Positions 1 to 10,400 of a stretch of DNA of 64,000 nt are shown here, piece after piece. The notes beneath the pieces are model-generated. The model was given only the letters and a program-made list of their open reading frames with translations. It ran no database searches and had not been told where the DNA came from. The stretch lies in contig CM073886.1 in NCBI GenBank assembly GCA_037176705.1, positions 682,001 through 746,000 on the forward strand, given 5' to 3'. The translations under genes were made by a program, and so were the position numbers. Each line of letters begins with the position of its first letter. Within the stretch, counting starts at the first letter, position 1. This stretch comes from Molossus alvarezi (Eukaryota > Chordata > Mammalia > Chiroptera > Molossidae).

Positions 1-860
1 AGCCCAGAGAAGAGGAGACCATGGTTCTGAGAGAGGTGCAAAGAGCAGGGGAGACCATTGGTCTGAGCGAGGAGCAAAGTCCAGGGGAGACCATGGATCT
101 GAGAAGGGAGCACAGAGCAGGGGAGACCATGGCTCTGAGTGAGGAGCAAAGAGCTGGGGATACCATGGGTCTGAGAGAGGAGCACAGAGAAGGGGAGACC
201 ATGGGTCTGAGAGAGGAGCACAGAGAAGAGGAGACCATGGGTCTGTGAGAGGAGCACAGAGCTGGGGAGACCATGTGTCTGAGAGAGGCACAGCGAAGAG
301 GAGTCTATGGGTCTGAAAGGGGAGCACAAAGAAGATGAGACTATGGGTCTGAGAGAGTAGCACAGAGCAGGGGAGACCATGGGTCAGAGAGAGAGGAGCA
401 CTGCGACGGGGAGACCATGGGTCTGAGATAGGAACACAGAGAAGAAGAGACCATGGGTCTGAGAGAGGAGCATAAAGAAAAGGAGACCATAGTTGTGAGA
501 GAGGAGCCCAGAGAAGAGAGGACCATGGTTCTGAGTGAGGTGCAAAGAACAAGGGAGACCATCGGTCTTAGAGAGGAGCAAAGAGGGGAGACCATGGATC
601 TGAGAGAGCAGCACAGAGTAGGGGAGACCATGGGTTTGAGAGAGGAATACAGAGAAGAGGAGACCATGGCTCTGAGAGAGGAGCAAAGAGCAGGGGAGAC
701 CATGGGTCTGAAGGGGGAGCCCAGAGAAGAGGAGACCATGGTTCTGAGAGAGGTGCAAAGAGGAGGGGAGACCATTGGTCTGAGAGAGGAGCAAAGACCA
801 GGGGAGACCATAGATCTGAGAGAGGGGCACAGAGCAGGGGAGACCATGGGTCTGAGAGAG
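1..860 (+). repeat. 1.36-kb sub-repeat, first copy
   Basis: This stretch matches 1360-2183 with an offset of 1,359 bp, falling to 1,323 bp after one monomer is absent from the second copy near 1600. The distinctive GAGCATAAAGAAAAGGAG monomer near 466-483 recurs near 1789-1806. The same pair is carried along inside the second 7.4-kb unit (7861 and 9184 regions, again 1,323 bp apart), so this sub-duplication predates the 7.4-kb duplication. Confidence 0.8.
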
Positions 861-1359
861 GAGCACAGAGAAGGGGAGACCAAGGGTCTGAGAGAGGAAC
901 ACAGAGAAGAGCAGACCTTGGCTCTGAGAGAGTAGCACAGAGAAAAGGAGACCAAGGTCTGAGAGAGGTGCAAAGAGCATGGGAGACCATGGGTCTGAGA
1001 GGAGCACTGAAGAGGGGAGACAATGGGTCTGAGAGAGGAGCACAGAGCAGTGCAGAACATGGGTCTGTACTGAGCACAGAGAAGAGGTGATCATGGGTCT
1101 GAGAGAGGAGCAAAGAGCAGGGGAGAGAATGGGTCTGAGAGAGGTGGACAGAGTAGGGGAGACCATGGGTCTGAGAGAGAGGCATAGAGAAGAGGAGACA
1201 ATGTGTCTGAGGGAGGGGCACAGAACAGGGGAGACCAAGTTCTGACCTAGGAGCACTGAGAAGGGGAGACCATGAGTCTGAGAGAGGAATACAGAGAAGA
1301 GGAGACCATGGCTCTGAGAGAGGAGCAAAGAGCAGGGGAGACCATGGGTCTGAAGGAGG

Positions 1360-2183
1360 AGCCCAGAGAAGAGGAGACCATGGTTCTGAGAGAGGTGCAA
1401 AGAGCAGGGGAGACCATTGGTCTGAGCGAGGAGCAAAGTCCAGGGGAGACCATGGATCTGAGAAGGGAGCACAGAGCAGGGGAGACCATGGGTCTGAGTG
1501 AGGAGCAAAGAGCTGGGGATACCATGGGTCTGAGAGAGGAGCACAGAGACGGGGAGACCATGGGTCTGAGAGAGGAGCACAGAGCTGAAGAGACCATGTG
1601 TCTGAGAGAGGCACAGCGAAGAGGAGTCTATGGGTCTGAAAGGGGAGCACAAAGAAGATGAGACTATGGGTCTGAGAGAGTAGCACAGAGCAGGGGAGAC
1701 CATGGGTCAGAGAGAGAGGAGCACTGCGACGGGGAGACCATGGGTCTGAGATAGGAACACAGAGAAGAAGAGACCATGGGTTTGAGAGAGGAGCATAAAG
1801 AAAAGGAGACCATAGTTGTGAGAGAGGAGCCCAGAGAAGAGAGGACCATGGTTCTGAGTGAGGTGCAAAGAACAAGGGAGACCATCGGTCTTAGAGAGGA
1901 GCAAAGAGGGGAGACCATGGATCTGAGAGAGGAGCACAGAGTAGGGGAGACCATGGGTTTGAGAGAGGAATACAGAGAAGAGGAGACCATGGCTCTGAGA
2001 GAGGAGCAAAGAGCAGGGGAGACCATGGGTCTGAAGGAGGAGCCCAGAGAAGAGGAGACCATGGTTCTGAGAGAGGTGCAAAGAGGAGGGGAGACCATTG
2101 GTCTGAGAGAGGAGCAAAGCCCAGGGGAGACCATAGATCTGAGAGAGGGGCACAGAGCAGGGGAGACCATGGGTCTGAGAGAG
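1360..2183 (+). repeat. 1.36-kb sub-repeat, second copy
   Basis: This is the partner of 1-860. It follows the same order of variant monomers until about 2183, where GAGAAGCAAAGAGCTGGGG replaces the GAGCACAGAGAAGG type seen in the first copy. One 36-bp monomer present near 210-245 is missing here. Confidence 0.78.
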
Positions 2184-4086
2184 AAGCAAAGAGCTGGGGA
2201 TACCATGGGTCTGAGAGAGGAGCACAGAGAAGGGGAGACAATGGGTCTGAGAGAGGAGCACAGAGAAGAGGAGACCATGGGTCCGTGAGAGGAGCACAGA
2301 GCTGGGGAGACCATGGGTCTGAGAGAGAAGCAAAGAGCTGGGGATACCATGGGTCTGAGAGAGGAGCACAGAGAAGGGGAGACAATGGGTCTGAGAGAGG
2401 AGCACAGAGAAGAGCAGACCATGGCTCTGAGAGAGTAGCACAGAGCAGTGGAGAGCATGGGTCTGAAAGGAGCACAGAGAAGAGGAGATCATGGGTGTGA
2501 GAGTGGAGCACAGAGTAGGGGAGACCATGGGTCTGAGAGAGGAGCAAAGGGCAGTGGAGACCATGGTTCTGAGAGAGGTGGACAGACAGGGGAGACCATG
2601 GGTCTGAGAGAGGAGCACAGAGAAAGGGAGACCATGGGTCTGAGAGAGGAGCACAGAGGAGGGGAGACTATGGGTCTGAGAGTGGACTCAGAGCAATGGA
2701 GACCATGGGTCTCAGAGTGGATCATAGAGAACAGGGATCCATGGGTCTGAGAGAGGAGCACAAAGCAGGGGAGACCATGGGTCTGAGAAAGGAGCACAGA
2801 GCAGGGGAGACGATGGGTCTGAGAGAGGAGCACAGAGCAGGGGAGACCATGGGTCTGAGAGAGGATCACAGAGAAGGAGAGACCATGAGTCTGAGAGAGG
2901 AACACAGAGAAGAGGAGACCATGGCCCTGAGAGAGGAGCACAGAGAAGGGGAGACCATGGGTCTGAGAGAGGAACACAGAGAAGAGGAGACCATGGATCT
3001 GAGAGAGGAGCAAAGAGTAGGTGAGAATATGGGTCTGAGAGAGGAGCACAGAGCAGGGGAGACCATGGGTCTGAGGGAGGAGCATAGAGTAGGTGAGAAT
3101 ATGGGTCTGAGAGAGGAGCACATAGCAGTGGAGACAATGGGTTTGAGAGAGGAGCACAGAGAAGAGAGACGATGGGTTTGAGAGTGGAGCACCGACTAGG
3201 GGAGACCATGGGTCTGAGAGAGGAGCAAAGAGCAATGGAGACCATGGGTCTGAGAGAGGAGCACAGAGAAGGGGAGACCATGGGTCTGAGAGAGGAGCAC
3301 AGAGCAGGGGAGACCATGGTTCTAGAGGAGCAAAGGGCAGGGGAGATTATGGGTCTCAGAGAGGAGCACAGAGCAGGGGAGAATATGGGTCTGAGAGGGG
3401 CACAGAGAAGAGGAGTTTATGGGTCTGAGAGAGGAGCAAATAGAAGAGGAGATCATGGGTCAGAGAGGGGAGCCCAGAGAAGAGGAGACCATGGTCTGAG
3501 AGTGATGCAAACAGCAGGGGAGACCATGGGTCTGAGAGGGGGACAACGTATTGGAGTCTATGGTCTGAGAGAAGAGCACAGAGCAGGGGTGACCATGGTC
3601 TGAGAGAGGAGCACAGAGATGAGGCGATGGGACTGAGAGAGGAGCACAGAGTAGGGGAGACCATGAGTCTGAGAGAGGAGCACAGAGAAGTGGAGACCAA
3701 GGGTCTGAGAGAGGAACACAGAGAAGAGGAGACCATGGTTCTGAGAGAGTAGCACAGAGCAGTGGAAACCTTGGGTCTGAATGGAGCACAAGAAGAGGAG
3801 ATAATGGGTGTGAGAGAGGAGCACAGAGTAGGGGATGCCATGGGTCTGAGAGAGGAGCACAGAGCAGGGGAGAACATGGGTCTGAGAGAGGAGCACAGAG
3901 CTCGGGACACCATGGGTCTGAGAGGGGCAAAGAGAAGAGGAGTCTATGGGTCTCAGAGATGAGCACAGAGTAGGGGAGACGATGGGTCTCAGAGAGGAGC
4001 ACAGAGAAAAGGAGACCAAGGTCTGAGAGAGGTGCAAAGAGCATGGGAGACCATGGGTCTGAGAGGAGCACAGAAGAGGGGAGACC

Positions 4087-5829
4087 ATGGGTCTGAGGGA
4101 GGAGCACAGAGCAGTGCAGACCATGGGTCTGAATGGAGCACAGAGAAGAGGTGATCATGGGTCTGAGGAAGAGCAAATAGGAGTGGAGAAAATGGGTCTG
4201 AAAGAGGTGGACAGAGTAGGGGAGACCATGGGTCTGCGAGAGAGGCATAGAAAAGAGGAGACAATGTGTCTGAGGGAGGCGCACAGAGCAGGGGAGACCA
4301 ATTTCTGACCGAGGAGCACAGAGCAGGGGAGACCATGAGTCTGAGATAGGAGCACTGAGAAGGGGAGACCATGAGTCTGAGAGAGGAATACAGAGAAGAG
4401 GAGACCATGGCTTTGAGAGAGGAGCAAAGAGCAGGGGAGACCATGGGTCTGAAGGAGGAGCCCAGAGAAGAGGAGACCATGGTTCTGAGAGAGGTGCAAA
4501 GAGCAGGGGAGACCATTGGTCTGAGCGAGGAGCAAAGTCCAGGGGAGACCATGGATCTGAGAAAGGAGCACACAGCAGGGGAGACCATGGGTCTGAGTGA
4601 GGAGCAAAGAGCTGGGGATACCATGGGTCTGAGAGAGGAGCACAGAGAAGAGGAGACCATGTGTCTGAGAGAGGCACAGCGAAGAGGAGTCTATGGGTCT
4701 GAAAGGGGAGCCCAGAGAAGAGGAGACCATGGTTCTGAGAGAGGTGCAAAAAGCAGGGGAGACCATGGGTCTGAGATAGGAGCACAGAGATGAGGCGATG
4801 GGACTGAGAGAGGAGCACAGAGTAGGGAAGACCATGTGTCTGAGAGAGGAGCACAGAGAAGGGGAGCCAAAGGGTCTCAGAGAGGAACACAGAGAAGAGG
4901 AGACCATGGCTCTGAGAGAGTAGCACAGAGCAGTGGAGACCATGGGTCTGAATGGAGCACAGAGAAGAGGAGATCATGGGTGTGAGAGAGCAGCACAGAG
5001 TAGGGGAGACCATGGGTCTGAGAGAGGAGCAAAGAGCAGTGGAGACGATGGTTCTGAGAGTGGTGGACAGAGTAGGGGAGACCATGGGTCTGAGAGAGTC
5101 ACAGCGAAGAAGAGTCAATGGGTCTGAAAGAGGAGCACAGAGAAGATGAGACAATGGGTCTGAGAGAGGAAGACAGAGCAGGGGAGACCAAGTTCTGACA
5201 GAGGAGCAGATAGCAGGGGAGACCATGGGTCTGAGAGAGGAGCAAAGAGCAGGGGAGACAATGGGTCTGAGAGAGGTGGAGAGAGTAGGGGAGACCATGG
5301 GTCTGAGAGAGAGGCACAGAGAAGAAGAGACCATCTGTCTGAGGGCGGAACACAGAGAAGAGGAGACCATGGCTCTGAGAGAGGAGCACAGAGCAGGGGA
5401 GACCATGGCTCTGAGAGAGGAGCAAAGAGTAGGGGAGACCATGGGTTTGAGAGAGGAATACAGAGAAGAGGAGACCATGGCTCTGAGAGAGGAGCAAAGA
5501 GCAGGGGAGACCATGGGTCTGAAGGAGGAGCCCAGAGAAGAGAAGACCATGGGTCTGAGAGAGGAGCACAGAGAAGAGAGACCTTGGTCTGAGAGAGGAG
5601 CACAGAGCAGGGGAGACCATGGTTCTGAGAGAGGAGCACAGAGCTCGGGACACCATGGGTCTGAGAGGGGCACAGAGAAGAGGAGTCTATGGGTCTCAGA
5701 GATGAGCACAGAGTAGGGGAGACGATGGGTCTCAGAGAGGAGCACAGAGAAAAGGAGACCAAGGTCTGAGAGAGGTGCAAAGAGCATGGGAGACCATGGG
5801 TCTGAGAGGAGCACAGAAGAGGGGAGACC
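4087..5829 (+). repeat. 1,743-bp sub-repeat, first copy
   Basis: This begins at the monomer run containing GTGCAGACCATGGG, then the T-rich variant ACCAATTTCTGACCGAGG (about 4297-4314), and then the GGAATACAGAGAAGAG monomer (about 4384). The same run starts again at 5830, where the T-rich variant lies about 1,743 bp further on. The composite block (T-rich marker, then GGAATACAG marker 60-80 bp later) is one of the most reused cassettes in the array. Copies start near 11887, 13594, 20458, 22802, 27557, 31052, 34547, 52918 and 60548, with partial copies at 55.7 and 63.3 kb. Confidence 0.8.
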
Positions 5830-7100
5830 ATGGGTCTGAGGGAGGAGCACAGAGCAGTGCAGATCATGGGTCTGAATGGAGCACAGAGAAGAGGTGATCA
5901 TGGGTCTGAGGAGGAGCAAATAGCAGGGGAGAAAATGGGTCTGAAAGAGGTGGACAGAGTAGGGGAGACCATGGGTCTGAGAGAGAGGCATAGAAAAGAG
6001 GAGACAATGTGTCTGAGGGAGGCGCACAGAGCAGGGGAGACCAATTTCTGACCGAGGAGCACAGAGCAGGGGAGACCATGAGTCTGAGATAGGAGCACTG
6101 AGAAGGGGAGACCATGAGTCTGAGAGAGGAATACAGAGAAGAGGAGACCATGGCTTTGAGAGAGGAGCAAAGAGCAGGGGAGACCATGGGTCTGAAGGAG
6201 GAGCCCAGAGAAGAGGAGACCATGGTTCTGAGAGAGGTGCAAAGAGCAGGGGAGACCATTGGTCTGAGCGAGGAGCAAAGTCCAGGGGAGACCATGGATC
6301 TGAGAAAGGAGCACACAGCAGGGGAGACCATGGGTCTGAGTGAGGAGCAAAGAGCTGGGGATACCATGGGTCTGAGAGAGGAGCACTGAGAAGAGGAGAC
6401 CATGTGTCTGAGAGAGGCACAGCGAAGAGGAGTCTATGGGTCTGAAAGGGGAGCCCAGAGAAGAGGAGACCATGGTTCTGAGAGAGGTGCAAAAAGCAGG
6501 GGAGACCATGGGTCTGAGATAGGAGCACAGAGATGAGGCGATGGGACTGAGAGAGGAGCACAGAGTAGGGAAGACCATGTGTCTGAGAGAGGAGCACAGA
6601 GAAGGGGAGCCAAAGGGTCTCAGAGAGGAACACAGAGAAGAGGAGACCATGGCTCTGAGAGAGTAGCACAGAGCAGTGGAGACCATGGGTCTGAATGGAG
6701 CACAGAGAAGAGGAGATCATGGGTGTGAGAGAGCAGCACAGAGTAGGGGAGACCATGGGTCTGAGAGAGGAGCAGAGAGCAGTGGAGACCATGGGTCTGA
6801 GCGAGGCGCAAAGAGCAGGGGAGACCATGGGTCTGAGAGAGGAGCACAGAGAATAGAGACCATGGTCTGAGAGAGGAGCACAGAGCAGGGGAGACCATGG
6901 GTCTGAGAGAGGAGCACAGAGCTCGGGAGACCATGGGTCTGAGAGGGGCACAGAGAAGAGGAGTCTATGGGTCTCAGAGATGAGCACAGAGAAAAGGAGA
7001 CCAAGGTCTGAGAGAGGTGCAAAGAGCATGGGAGACCATGGGTCTGAGAGGAGCACTGAAGAGGGGAGACCATGGGTCTGAGAGAGGAGCACAGAGCAGT
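5830..7100 (+). repeat. 1,743-bp sub-repeat, second (incomplete) copy
   Basis: The match to 4087 onward continues through about 6750 and then changes to GAGCAGAGAGCAGTGG-type monomers. A base change near 6385 (GAGCACTGAGAAG for GAGCACAGAGAAG) is private to this copy. The unit is inherited intact by the second 7.4-kb copy (11887 and 13594 blocks, 1,707 bp apart because of the lost monomer). Confidence 0.72.
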
Positions 7101-7408
7101 GCAGAACATGGGTCTGTACTGAGCACAGAGAAGAGGTGATCATGGGTCTGAGAGAGGAGCAAAGAGCAGGGGAGAGAATGGGTCTGAGAGAGGTGGACAG
7201 AGTAGGGGAGACCATGGGTCTGAGAGAGAGGCATAGAGAAGAGGAGACAATGTGTCTGAGGGAGGGGCACAGAGCAGGGGTGACCAAGTTCTGACCTAGG
7301 AGCACTGAGAAGGGGAGACCATGAGTCTGAGAGAGGAATACAGAGAAGAGGAGACCATGGCTCTGAGAGAGGAGCAAAGAGCAGGGGAGACCATGGGTCT
7401 GAAGGAGG

Positions 7409-10400
7409 AGCCCAGAGAAGAGGAGACCATGGTTCTGAGAGAGGTGCAAAGAGCAGGGGAGACCATTGGTCTGAGCGAGGAGCAAAGTCCAGGGGAGACC
7501 ATGGATCTGAGAAGGGAGCACAGAGCAGGGGAGACCATGGCTCTGAGTGAGGAGCAAAGAGCTGGGGATACCATGGGTCTGAGAGAGGAGCACAGAGAAG
7601 GGGAGACCATGGGTCTGAGAGAGGAGCACAGAGAAGAGGAGACCATGGGTCTGTGAGAGGAGCACAGAGCTGGGGAGACCATGTGTCTGAGAGAGGCACA
7701 GCGAAGAGGAGTCTATGGGTCTGAAAGGGGAGCACAAAGAAGATGAGACTATGGGTCTGAGAGAGTAGCACAGAGCAGGGGAGACCATGGGTCAGAGAGA
7801 GAGGAGCACTGCGACGGGGAGACCATGGGTCTGAGATAGGAACACAGAGAAGAAGAGACCATGGGTCTGAGAGAGGAGCATAAAGAAAAGGAGACCATAG
7901 TTGTGAGAGAGGAGCCCAGAGAAGAGAGGACCATGGTTCTGAGTGAGGTGCAAAGAACAAGGGAGACCATCGGTCTTAGAGAGGAGCAAAGAGGGGAGAC
8001 CATGGATCTGAGAGAGGAGCACAGAGTAGGGGAGACCATGGGTTTGAGAGAGGAATACAGAGAAGAGGAGACCATGGCTCTGAGAGAGGAGCAAAGAGCA
8101 GGGGAGACCATGGGTCTGAAGGAGGAGCCCAGAGAAGAGGAGACCATGGTTCTGAGAGAGGTGCAAAGAGGAGGGGAGACCATTGGTCTGAGAGAGGAGC
8201 AAAGACCAGGGGAGACCATAGATCTGAGAGAGGGGCACAGAGCAGGGGAGACCATGGGTCTGAGAGAGGAGCACAGAGAAGGGGAGACCAAGGGTCTGAG
8301 AGAGGAACACAGAGAAGAGCAGACCATGGCTCTGAGAGAGTAGCACAGAGAAAAGGAGACCAAGGTCTGAGAGAGGTGCAAAGAGCATGGGAGACCATGG
8401 GTCTGAGAGGAGCACTGAAGAGGGGAGACAATGGGTCTGAGAGAGGAGCACAGAGCAGTGCAGAACATGGGTCTGTACTGAGCACAGAGAAGAGGTGATC
8501 ATGGGTCTGAGAGAGGAGCAAAGAGCAGGGGAGAGAATGGGTCTGAGAGAGGTGGACAGAGTAGGGGAGACCATGGGTCTGAGAGAGAGGCATAGAGAAG
8601 AGGTGACAATGTGTCTGAGGGAGGGGCACAGAACAGGGGAGACCAAGTTCTGACCTAGGAGCACTGAGAAGGGGAGACCATGAGTTTGAGAGAGGAATAC
8701 AGAGAAGAGGAGACCATGGCTCTGAGAGAGGAGCAAAGAGCAGGGGAGACCATGGGTCTGAAGGAGGAGCCCAGAGAAGAGGAGACCATGGTTCTGAGAG
8801 AGGTGCAAAGAGCAGGGGAGACCATTGGTCTGAGCGAGGAGCAAAGTCCAGGGGAGACCATGGATCTGAGAAGGGAGCACAGAGCAGGGGAGACCATGGG
8901 TCTGAGTGAGGAGCAAAGAGCTGGGGATACCATGGGTCTGAGAGAGGAGCACAGAGAAGGGGAGACCATGGGTCTGAGAGAGGAGCACAGAGCTGGGGAG
9001 ACCATGTGTCTGAGAGAGGCACAGCGAAGAGGAGTCTATGGGTCTGAAAGGGGAGCACAAAGAAGATGAGACTATGGGTCTGAGAGAGTAGCACAGAGCA
9101 GGGGAGACCATGGGTCAGAGAGAGAGGAGCACTGCGACGGGGAGACCATGGGTCTGAGATAGGAACACAGAGAAGAAGAGACCATGGGTCTGAGAGAGGA
9201 GCATAAAGAAAAGGAGACCATAGTTGTGAGAGAGGAGCCCAGAGAAGAGAGGACCATGGTTCTGAGAGAGGTGCAAAGAACAAGGGAGACCATCGGTCTG
9301 AGAGAGGAGCAAAGACGGGGAGACCATGGATCTGAGAGAGGAGCACAGAGTAGGGGAGACCATGGGTCTGAGAGAGGAGCACAGAGCAGGGGAGACCATG
9401 GGTCTGAGAGAGAAGCAAAGAGCTGGGGATACCATGGGTCTGAGAGAGGAGCACAGAGAAGGGGAGACAATGGGTCTGAGAGAGGGGCACAGAGCAGGGG
9501 AGACCATGGGTCTGAGAGAGAAGCAAAGAGCTGGGGATACCATGGGTCTGAGAGAGGAGCACAGAGAAGGGGAGACAATGGGTCTGAGAGAGGAGCACAG
9601 AGAAGAGGAGACCATGGGTCTGTGAGAGGAGCACAGAGCTGGGGAGACCATGGGTCTGAGAGAGACATAGCGAAGAGGAGTCTATGGGTCTGAAAGGGGA
9701 GCACAGAGAAGATGGGACCATGGGTCTGAGAGAGGAACACAGAGCAGGGGAGACCATGGGTCAGAGAGAGAGGAACACTGAGAAGGGGAGACCATGGGTC
9801 TGAGATAGGAACACAGAGAAGAAGAGACCATGGGTCTGAGAGAGGAGCATAGACAAAAGGAGACCACAGTTGTGAGAGAGGAGCCTAGAGAAGAGAGGAC
9901 CATGGTTCTGAGAGAGGTGCAAAGAACAATGGAGACCATCGGTCTGAGAGAGGAGCAAAGAAGGGGAGACCATGGATCTGAGAGAGGAGCACAGAATAGG
10001 GGAGACCATGGGTCTGAGAGAGGAGCACAGAGCAGGGGAGACCATGGGTCTGAGATAGGAGCACAGAGCTGGGGAAACCATGGGTCTTAGAGGGGCACAG
10101 AGAGGAGGAATCTATGGGTCTGAGTGAGGAGCACAGAGCAGGGGATACCATGGGTCTGAGAGAGGAGCACAGAGATGAGGCGATGGGACTGAGAGAGGAG
10201 CACAGAGTAGGGGAGACCATGGGTCTGAGAGAGGAGCACAGAGAAGGGGAGACCAAGGGTCTGAGAGAGGAACACAGAGAAGAGCAGACCATGGCTCTGA
10301 GAGAGTAGCACAGAGCAGTGGAGAGCATGGGTCTGAAAGGAGCACAGAGAAGAGGAGATCATGGGTGTGAGAGAGGAGCACAGAGTAGGGGAGACCATGG

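Larger units (their letters stand above)
1..7408 (+). repeat. Higher-order unit I, copy 1 (~7.4 kb, left-truncated by the window)
   Basis: The order of variant monomers here recurs downstream: position 21 matches 7429, 453 matches 7861, 1272 matches 8680, 2866 matches 10665, 4087 matches 11887 and 6676 matches 14440. The offset drifts from 7,408 to 7,870 and then to 7,764 because the second copy has gained one extra block of about 460 bp and lost one 36-bp monomer. Clear matching stops near 6936. The last ~420 bp (about 6990-7408) instead match 941-1359 and 16.54-16.96 kb. Since position 1 already lies within the match, the unit starts outside the window. Confidence 0.85.

Noticed and set aside
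453..935. Plus-strand repeat proteins rich in Glu and Arg (REEHRAGETMGL type), resembling trichohyalin-like or octapeptide-repeat annotations.
   Set aside because: Dozens of such frames occur across the window, start at the ATG of the CCATGG core and end at chance TAG or TGA variants. The resemblance is compositional (GAG/AGA-rich DNA) and there is no independent domain, promoter or splice structure.
10100..10200. Regularly spaced ATG codons in good context (ACCATGGG) as translation starts.
   Set aside because: ACCATGG resembles a strong vertebrate start context, but it occurs in most monomers as part of the repeat and carries no positional information.
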